A DNA stretch of 64,000 nucleotides from Larimichthys crocea (lineage: Eukaryota > Chordata > Actinopteri > Sciaenidae), in contig NC_040021.1 in NCBI RefSeq assembly GCF_000972845.2, positions 5,470,867-5,534,866 on the forward strand, in the 5' to 3' direction. The position numbers were made by a program, and so were the translations under genes. Shown one piece after another: positions 55,972 to 64,000 of this stretch (within the stretch, counting starts at the first letter, position 1; each line of letters begins with the position of its first letter). The notes under the pieces are model-generated. The model had not been told where the DNA came from. It ran no database searches and was given only the letters and a program-made list of their open reading frames with translations.

Positions 55972-56404
55972 ATATGGAAGCCCTAAAAGGCCATACATAT
56001 ATACATTTTATTTCACCCGTTTTCCCGTGATAACGAGATAATTTTCCTCCGTTTCCGAGTGTATCAACCTTTGTCAGAAATTATGGATACGGAAGCCCTA
56101 AAAGGCCATACGTATATAGATTTTATTTCACCCGTTTTCCCGTGATAACGAGATAATTTTCCTCCGTTTTCAAGTGTATCAACCTTTGTCAGAAATTATG
56201 GATCAAAGGGATTTTACAGTGGCGTAATAGGTTTGCTCGCTCCGTAGCATGGACTACATGCATTTGCCATAGATTCTGTAATACACTAGACTATCGTTTT
56301 GTATTCGAGATCTCAAATTAATTATCTCGTTATCACGGGAAAACGGAGGAAAATTATCTCGTTATCACGGGAAAACGGGTGGAATAAAATGTATGTATGT
56401 ACAT
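55972..56404. mobile_element. Element with long inverted arms and a 115-bp tandem duplication
   Basis: The left arm, carrying TTTCACCCGTTTTCCCGTGA and TAACGAGATAATTTTCCTCC, is present twice in tandem (55972-56086 and 56087-56201). The right end, 56319-56404, carries the inverted complement (ATTATCTCGTTATCACGGGA ... GGGTGGAATAAAATG), itself with the CGTTATCACGGGAAAACGG segment doubled. The structure suggests a MITE or foldback element whose arms have been amplified. The superfamily and exact ends are not determined; no coding sequence is present. Confidence 0.72.
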
Positions 56405-57179
56405 TCATTAAATTAGACTTCCTTTTGGGTGTATTTCCTTTTTTTATTTATGTTCAACAGAATTATGTAATCATAGCTACTCATCATACTGAAGACGTCT
56501 TGTCCTTGTGTTTTTTTTTTTTGTGTGTGTGTGGCAAATTCACTGTTCGGCGCTGCCTCACCTCCTCTGAGGCCATTTCACATCGTAAGCGACGACCACT
56601 GAGAAATCCGTCATTTCCAGTGAAAGGTGAGTGCAGAGCCGTGGGCAGCTTGGCAGGCAGAGCAAGAAACAAGCCTCCTTTCTCGTGAAAACTGCTGCAA
56701 AACACAGCAGGTGAATTGTGTTGAGCTTTTTGAGGCTGTCGGCGCACAAAGTTGATGCTTGACCAATAGCACAGCGGTCCTGATCCCTCTGTCAGAGTAG
56801 AAAGGGTAACTCTCGCTGTGGTTTTCTTCTGATGTGTGTAGCTGACTGTACTGCACATTTGTCTGAACTCCGCGCACGCCGAGAGGTCCAGCTCTTTGTG
56901 CCGCGGCGACTATTTTTGTCTCTGTGTGCAGACTAATGTGACCTAATGTGGAAATAAGAGGAAAATCATCAGTTAATCAAGATTCATGTGGTAATGACAT
57001 GTAGAAAAGATCACAGGAAAAATCGTAGGACAGGTGATCAGGTGTGCTTTATTTAGATGAACTGAAATCCTTTAAAAAGACGTTTTATGATCTGAGCTTT
57101 TTAATTATTATTAAAAAATGAGGCCTTATGCTGACTCAACATGCTACCCAAATCCTGATGCAGGCTGCACAATGAGGCC
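56405..57179. other. Non-coding stretch, no gene recognised
   Basis: The frames at 56299-56877 overlap on both strands and share no recognised domain. A poly-T run lies at 56511-56521. Confidence 0.5.
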
Positions 57180-57530
57180 CTTTCAGACGATCCAGAATGT
57201 GGTGGTGCCCATGGTCTTCAACCCAGCTACTTAAACGACGCCTGGCTCTGACTCCCGTACACTCAGGACAATCCAAACTTTTCTCCGTTGGTGGAATGTC
57301 CTTCCAGTTCCTACCAGATCAGGGACGTCCCCTTACTACCTTCAAAAACCTCCTGAAGACCTCCAGCTCTTCCGAGAGGACCTCCTCTCCAACATTACCA
57401 ACAACTGGACATGCTAAATCTATCCCCCTTCTATGTGAGTAGAACTTACCGCTGCACTAACATGTCCTTGTCACTTGGTTCTTCGGATCAAAGTGTCAGC
57501 TAAACAGCTACATGTAAATCTATTACATTT
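57180..57530 (+). mobile_element. L2-type LINE 3' end, second truncated copy
   Basis: CAGACGATCCAGAATGTGGT, ACGACGCCTGGCTCTGACTC, GTTGGTGGAATGTCCTTCCA, CTACCTTCAAAAACCTCCTG and a tail GCTAAACAGCTACATGTAAAT match, in order and at greater length, the copy at 16720-16989. Translated pieces show I-Q-N-V, then R-R-L-A-L, then T-F-K-N-L-L-K, as in the end of an L2/Rex-like reverse-transcriptase ORF. The frame is broken. Confidence 0.78.
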
Positions 57531-59013
57531 ACAGTGATATAAAACAGGGAAAATAAGCAAATGTTCACATCTGACAATCATGAACTAGAATATGTTTGAA
57601 ATCATTGCAGTAATAAACAATTCATCAGCACTCAAAACTGCTGTTGATTGAATAGCTTAGTGTCTGAATGAGCTCATCCTTTCAGCACTGATTACATGGG
57701 AAATTGTAACCCTCCAACCCTGACAGAGAAACTCAGAGACGCTCTCGACATTTATACCAAACATTGTACAGTTGGATTTGTGGCTTTAAACATTGACGAT
57801 GAAAGAGTTAACCCCCTAAAATAAACGTAAAGAACATAAATCTTAAATCTGTGGCAGCAAACAGCGTAATCAGCTGAGTAAGAGCGATAATCCTCAGGTC
57901 ATGTCGTCTGTGGCGTACACCTGCACCAACACGATTGGTGGTTACTAGCCGCACAGCTTGTGTATGCCTCTGACCGTGAAGCATATTGGAAACAGCTGAT
58001 GCCGATCAGTCGAAACCAAGTGTGACCTCGGCGCGCTGCATGAACTGACTGCTTCGTTGGTGATCGGTGATGGAGCGACAAACGGTGCTTGGAGTTTAGA
58101 AACTAGACAGTAAGTTATCGGAGTCCGGTCCAATCTTATTTGGACCATATGCACTCACATACCAACATCTCAAACATCCCAAACATAGCATGGCCGTTGC
58201 TGTTTTCATTTTGTTGGGAAACATGTCGGGAGTGACTGGTTACAGATCAGCATCAGTGGTTTTGCTTTCTCCTCAGCAGTAGTAGTCAATATTGTTACAG
58301 TCAGTGGATATTTTGTTTACTGAGTCAATTAGTTTCTTTTCTTCAAATCTCTTCAGAAAGAAGGTGTTCATATTAATGATTATTGGCTCCACGACTTGCT
58401 AAATTATAGCCAACGTTCACAAAGTAATCATTAAATTCACTGGCAGCCTCTTTTGATTTAGTTATGTGTTATGATCTGATATAACTGTACTGTCTTTAAG
58501 TATACTGTCATGTATTTTTCATGTACTTTGTGTATTATTTCTATGCTGTTCCAAAAGTTTGTTGTAATAATCCTTTGTATATTTAATGTTCCATGTGTTT
58601 GTGGACACAATAAACTAAATAGAAGGTGAATTTAACATTTAACATCAAGAGTGCAAACTTTATCAACATCAAATTTGATACCAACATGTCCCCAGAGTGG
58701 ACAGGCAAAAAAAAAAAAACTTGATATAGCAACTTTAACAACAGTTTTATTCAAAATAAAGTTCTTGTTGTTGCCCGTTAGCGCCCGTAAATGAAGACCT
58801 GGCTCAAACTCTCCCTCCTCTCCTCCTCTTAGTGTTCCCACAGAGAAACAGGGATGTCGCAGAGAGGCTGCGTGGGTCTGCAGGCGGCACACTGCTTATC
58901 GTCTGAGAAAGAGTTTGGGATGATTCTGTTATGCAGCCGCAGGGAGGCCGAGTTCAGCTGGACCAGGCTGATCGGAGATCAGCGGCACACACCGTGGAAT
59001 CAGACGAGACTAT

Positions 59014-59014
<1 letters not shown>
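57531..59014. other. Non-coding stretch, no gene recognised
   Basis: AT-rich at 58330-58630. Short frames at 57899-58154 and 58632-58892 lack domains. Confidence 0.5.
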
Positions 59015-59063
<49 letters not shown>

Positions 59064-59138
59064 CTTTGTGTGTGTCTGCAGGTGTGTGTGTTTCTGTGTT
59101 GGTCTTATTTTCACACTCTTGGTCTAAAATCGTGCGTG

Positions 59139-59189
<51 letters not shown>
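59015..59189. repeat. (AG)n and (TG)n microsatellites
   Basis: A pure AG array at 59015-59062 (48 bp) and a TG array at 59141-59189 (49 bp), separated by about 80 bp. They account for the frames at 58854-59257 on both strands. Confidence 0.97.
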
Positions 59190-59190
<1 letters not shown>

Positions 59191-61150
59191 ACAGCAGATG
59201 GGAGGCAGAAGAATCAGTAAATTAATCCTCAACACATCGCCGAGCACTAATTACTGATTAATAACCACTGGACTGCTCTCTTTCTATTTTTTTTTTCCAG
59301 TCGTGCACACATAAATATGCACACACACACACACACACACACAAATACAGGTTGATCTGGTTATGTTTGGACGGGGGTTAAACAGGAAATTAGCCAGAAA
59401 TGGGCAGAGGTAGGTCAACAGAAATACAATCCGATAAACAGAGAGAGTTTGACAGAAGAGAATGAAAAGACAGAGACACACAGAGAGACATATGAGCTGT
59501 GTCTCACTTGGGATACTCCTGTTAGTACTTTACTTCTATGTAGTACACTGTGTACTTCCTGGAGCAGAGCACTAATTCTGGGAGTAGTGTTGGGTAGTAT
59601 TGTCTAAATTCGAGTACGGCTGCTGCTTAGGACGACTGCAACATTTTCTTCTTCTTTGTCAGACTACGACTGCATCAGTGCCAAAATTCGCCTCTTAAAA
59701 TATAAATGTAAAACACACGTACATCTTACATTTGTATATTGGGTCACTCACCGGCCTGGGTTGTGTTTGTGTACTGGTCTTCCCCTTTTCCTGCCTCTTG
59801 TTTTTACCTGCAGTGTTGGAGGGTGGCGGAGGCGGAGCTTACCACGCAAGTATTTGTACATGAGGCCCCTGGTTTCAATCATCGCATGATTCAACCTCCC
59901 CATAAAACTGCCTCTGACTTCACTCCTGTGCCAGATAAATCCGTCTAATCGGTAGAGCCGGTAGGAAGTCTCCCGTGAACTTACTCTCATGAATTCCCGT
60001 GAACGAGCTGTGCTTTATTTCTAACGTTGCCTCTTTTTTTCGGTGCCTTGCTGCCCTTTTGTTTTTCTGTGGACCTGCCACCAGCCGCCTGCAGCAGGGG
60101 ACACTTTTTGTTGGTTTGAGGTACTTAGAAAACTTTGTTAAATACACTGTTGATCGTCTACGGACAGCCTCTTGCGTTCTCCAGGCCGTAACAAACTGCT
60201 TAGTCTCCAGCAGCTTCCTCGGCCACCTTCATTTTCACAAAGCCGGTGGTTCCTCCCAGGGACGTTGGAAGTCAGTCAGAAACTTAGTCTATTTAATGAT
60301 GCCACACAAAATACTGTGCGGTCATTGCTTTATCATATATACTGAATATACAGTAGATGACATTTTGCAGTGTTTCACAAGCCAGACAGAAAACATGACA
60401 CTGTATATCAAAACAGCCACAGCACATGAACACAGAACATGAGAACACTGAAATCATGCATGAAAACTACAGATCCACCGAAGCTTGTTTAATTAGTGAT
60501 GACGCCTGTTAACAGAGTAACAGCTGGAAATGGACAATCAAGGTGGGAGAGTGCAGCACTTTAAAACCTTAAAAGATTACAGCAAGCTCAAGTTAGATAC
60601 ATTTAATTACTTAGATCTATGAACAAATAACACATGTTGCACTGATGGCTGTAGTTGGCTGAGTTGAACTCTCTTGCCGTCTGATCATGAGTCCTAACAC
60701 TCTAAACTCCCCATAACACCTCATTGTGCTCACAAGTGATAGATTCAATCTGTCCTGTCTTAATAGAGGTTGGAAACAGGGTTATAGACATATCATATAA
60801 ACAACAGAGCACGCATGTACAGCTGTAAAACAGCTAGTGTTGGTATGGAAGTACGCAAATTGAGACACAGTGTTCGTTAGAGAGCGTCCAGGGAGGGGGA
60901 GCGATGTAGGGATGCAGAGGGAACGCACGTCTATTGTCTTTTCACCACAGAGCGCTCATTGTTTCTAATCCACTTATGCACACTGGGGTAACTGACACAC
61001 ACACACACACACACAGAAACACATACGACACATGCGGTTACAATTTAGGAATTTAGCTGGCAACGTGCACACACATACTAATCTCATACTGGGTTAAGAC
61101 TAATAGTTGCATTGTTTGTTGTTTCACTGGAGAGAGTTCATATCCATGTC
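59190..61150. other. Non-coding stretch with short AC arrays
   Basis: AC arrays lie at 59321-59342 and 60991-61014. The 147-residue plus frame at 59999-60442 has no recognised domain, no hydrophobic or repeat logic and no exon boundaries. Nothing else was identified. Confidence 0.5.

Positions 61151-61237
<87 letters not shown>
61151..61237. repeat. (ATCT)n tetranucleotide microsatellite, about 22 units
   Basis: An 87-bp uninterrupted ATCT array, the longest perfect simple repeat in the window and probably length-variable between individuals. Confidence 0.98.
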
Positions 61238-62607
61238 CTTCCTCTTCTCTCTGCTATCACAATAAAGGAGTGATGATGATTAACGGATGACTGTGTACAG
61301 CTACAAATAACTGCAGTGGATCGATACGGTACATGTTTGTTCTTAGGGAGTCTGCTGCAGAGATAAGCTCGGTTACATCAGCTCTTCTGTTGACTTAATG
61401 ATGTTTCATTTAATTCAAAATGTGTTTATGGCAGGGTTTTCCCTTCAAGCCGGAGATTTAACCACATGGCTTCAGTGACTAATACAGTTTTCAGAGGAGG
61501 AGGAGGACAAATCATTCACATGAACTATTATTCAGCTGGTATGAACACATAATGTTACTCACAGCTCCATGACACACAGTTGTCTATATCTACTCTAGGA
61601 GAAGATCTTAACCAAATGTCATTTAAAGTTGTATCTTATCTTTATTATAGGGACAGCATTTTTCTGAAATAACCATCCAGTGTAGAGTATTTATATTCTG
61701 TAATGACCTGAATTTACTGTACAGTAAATTGCATTTGCCGTTACTACGGTAACCAAAGGTACTGCCGGATCAGTCAAGACCATAATCTAAAGTATTACAA
61801 CTGAAGACTTTTTATGGGTTTATTTAAAATACACTGCTTACTGATGTACTATCTTAACCGTCACTATAGATGTAACCTCCATTACAATAAGGCATGCATT
61901 ATATGTACTTCACTTTATGCAGAGCAACATTTTCTACCGTAAAACAACCGTTTCAAATCACTTTGATGCCACATTGATTTGTAATCAGGCAAATCAAGTG
62001 TCATTCCGACTCTGCACCCCTTACGCCTGTAGCTGCTGTTAGTTAATGTCGGCTCAGTTGGTTATCTGGGCTGCCTGGACTATGAGCTCAGAGCAACTGA
62101 GTCAGTGTTAGTGTTTGTACCACAGGCATGGGGGTGACTGTTGATGGGGGAACGGAGCCAGTGTTGTGCCCTCTCCTCCATGGAGGCAAAGGACTTTCAC
62201 CGAATAAGGAGCAACCGATCAATCCGGGACCGACTTCTAGTCATTGGCTTGGCGAAATAAAAAGGCTGAAACACAGACGCTGAGCTGGGATTCTTGCTGT
62301 CGGGGCTAATAAGTAATATTATCTGGATGCTATGTCTTGTGTTGTTGACCTTGCTTGATGTTTGGCTGTTAGCAAAGTTGTCTGGCGTTTAGCAAGTCGT
62401 CGACTAAAAAGTATATATATATATTATATCATAACAAATGAAACATGTACAACTGTCCATATTTACAGTAGTTTTACACTAAAACTGGGAACACAAATTG
62501 CAAATATACCGATTTCCACACCGTGTTACATAACACATACTAATAACCTAGGACACGCATGGACTTTGCCACAGTTTATGTTGAGGTGTGTAAAAAGGAG
62601 AATATGG
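61238..62607. other. Non-coding stretch, possible MITE scraps
   Basis: A 14-bp perfect palindrome TTACTGTACAGTAA occurs near 61717, followed by a GCCGTTACTACGGTAAC hairpin, suggesting remains of a small MITE. A TA-rich run lies at 62411-62424. No gene was seen. Confidence 0.45.
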
Positions 62608-62777
62608 TAGTCATAATGTGTTATAATCAGTGAACCTCAGTGAATCAAGAGCATCCATAAGACACTGAATTATAAGTCATCATAAGTAACATCTATAATG
62701 TTTTATGGCTGTTGATAAGTGCACCAGAAAGTATGTTCATGAGTGTAGTCATAAAACATTATGATGTATATAAATGC
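62608..62777. mobile_element. Possible small MITE (CATAATG...CATTATG ends)
   Basis: The left side has TCATAATGTGTTATAATC and ATTATAAGTCATCATAAGTA; the right side has GTCATAAAACATTATGATGT. The inverted CATAATG/CATTATG motifs and TTATAAGTCAT phrase resemble a teleost MITE, but ends and target duplications are not clear. Confidence 0.35.
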
Positions 62778-64000
62778 TCCCCATGACGCACCACAGACGT
62801 CTTCATAGGAAGTGTCCACCACAACTTTTAAAGATTTAGTTTTCAATGCCACTTTGAGAACACGTCCGTTCAATGCACAGCGCGTGTTAGTCAAGTCACG
62901 GGAAGTACAATCATGTCTTAAAACTCTGCGCTCATAGGAGCTGCATTAAGGTAACTCTCTGTGTTGGGTGATGATTGTACAGTGGAGAACTCATTGTTGC
63001 ACCCTGCAGACCAATTTGGTGTCTTTGTCCTCTCACGTTACATCAAAGACACCATCGGATGAATCACCTGGTGCTCGGTGTGTCCCTTTAAGAGGGACAG
63101 TGGGTATTGGATGGACGGGAAACTCTGCACTCATTACTCAACATAATGGACAGACAGAGAGAGAGGGGGGGGGGGAGAAGGAGGAAGACATAGAGAGAGT
63201 GTGAGTGAATGTGCCCACACTTGATCATGCTATATTACGGCTCAATAGATAAAGTAAAAAATGCTGAGCTGTAGTTTTCCCACCTCTCCCTGGACCATCT
63301 ATCCACTAACTGTTACATCCCGTGGAAGCTGCTTTATTCACCAGGAAATTACCATAGAGTCTTTACTTCCCCCCAAGAATGACCACATTAGCCTTATCTC
63401 CAGAAGAAAACTACAATATGCAGAGCTATTTCCACGTGAAGCACTCGGATGTGGACTCTATATTCCCATTGTGGCTTTTCATTTTCAGAAAATAAAATTT
63501 TAATTGAAACTTACATAGTCTTTGTGTGACATATAAATCCAGTGACCCCGTGTAGAACCCCAGACCCAAGAATCCCATTTATACGCCGTGAAGACTTTTT
63601 TGGACTTCATTCTTTAAAATTAAATATGAGATTGTTCCTCTTTAATCCTGAATGAGTTTTTTTTTTTTTTTGGAAATACCATTTTCTTTTGCCCGGCGGC
63701 AAAAATATGAAGGTTCAATCACAGACAAACCCACTTCAAAGGTTATAACCCCCATGAACATTTCAATTCAGCTCAACCAGGAAGCTAGAGCAGCAATAAT
63801 ACATTAATTGATATAGAGGTACTTCAGTGGGGATGTATATTGTTAATGCTTCCCCTATAATACCACAATTCATTTCATTTTTTTTATACACAATGACTTT
63901 ACAAAGGGCAAAAGTCACAAAGTGTATGTAATAAAACCTGCTACTACTTTTCTGATGTCATAAACTAGTGAGGTTCCTAACTGAGGGCAATGACCTGGAA
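62778..64000. other. Non-coding stretch, no gene recognised
   Basis: Contains an 11-G run (63165-63175) and a 15-T run (63657-63671). Frames at 62968-63204 and 63261-63503 lack domains. Confidence 0.5.

Noticed and set aside
59999..60442. 147-residue plus-strand frame of ordinary complexity
   Set aside because: I recognise no family, and no splice or promoter context supports it. It would need a database search or transcript to revive.
1..64000. An undescribed multi-gene system
   Set aside because: Both strands were read for clustered or conserved coding sequence. Only transposon remnants and one putative exon emerged, so no such system is claimed.

Overview
The window is non-coding vertebrate DNA, most likely from a percomorph teleost. 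The case rests on three things: very dense AC/TG microsatellites, several interspersed repeat families that I recognise as common in teleost genomes, and only short, low-complexity open frames. Family assignments come from memory of these repeats and were not searched. There is no sign of bacterial, viral or organellar gene organisation.

One host-gene feature can be supported. On the minus strand, positions 36144 down to 36063 encode a short hydrophobic signal-peptide-like N-terminus with a strong initiation context, ending at a canonical phase-1 splice donor. Upstream of it lie a CpG-rich, purine-rich 5' leader with an 11-codon upstream ORF, a GA tract and a palindromic CRE (TGACGTCA). This looks like the first coding exon and promoter of a secreted or type I membrane protein whose remaining exons lie beyond position 1. 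If so, positions 1-36062 are its first intron and 36500-64000 are upstream flank. I could not identify the gene.

The rest is mostly mobile-element debris. From left to right: a Tigger-like MITE (2784-3118); a hAT deletion derivative keeping a transposase C-terminus (5310-5760); a TTAA-ended MITE (11856-12214); a three-level nested insertion (15196-15990) whose innermost hAT MITE has a perfect 8-bp target duplication; L2-type LINE tails (16720-16989, 57180-57530); a pogo-like element with 25-bp perfect terminal repeats and a broken transposase (18006-18733); a second Tigger-like MITE with a duplicated left end (48910-49466); a degenerate LINE fragment (48075-48402); and a long-inverted-repeat element with a 115-bp tandem duplication (55972-56404). 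One dispersed family is present in at least six copies or fragments in both orientations, and three of them carry TGACGTCA.

An assembly problem sits at 24967-27032. About 1 kb is repeated on both sides of a 10-N gap, and the left copy differs mainly by insertions and substitutions toward G. This looks like an unmerged, poorly polished contig end rather than a real duplication. I found no CRISPR array, operon, rRNA, tRNA or evidence of a new multi-gene system.
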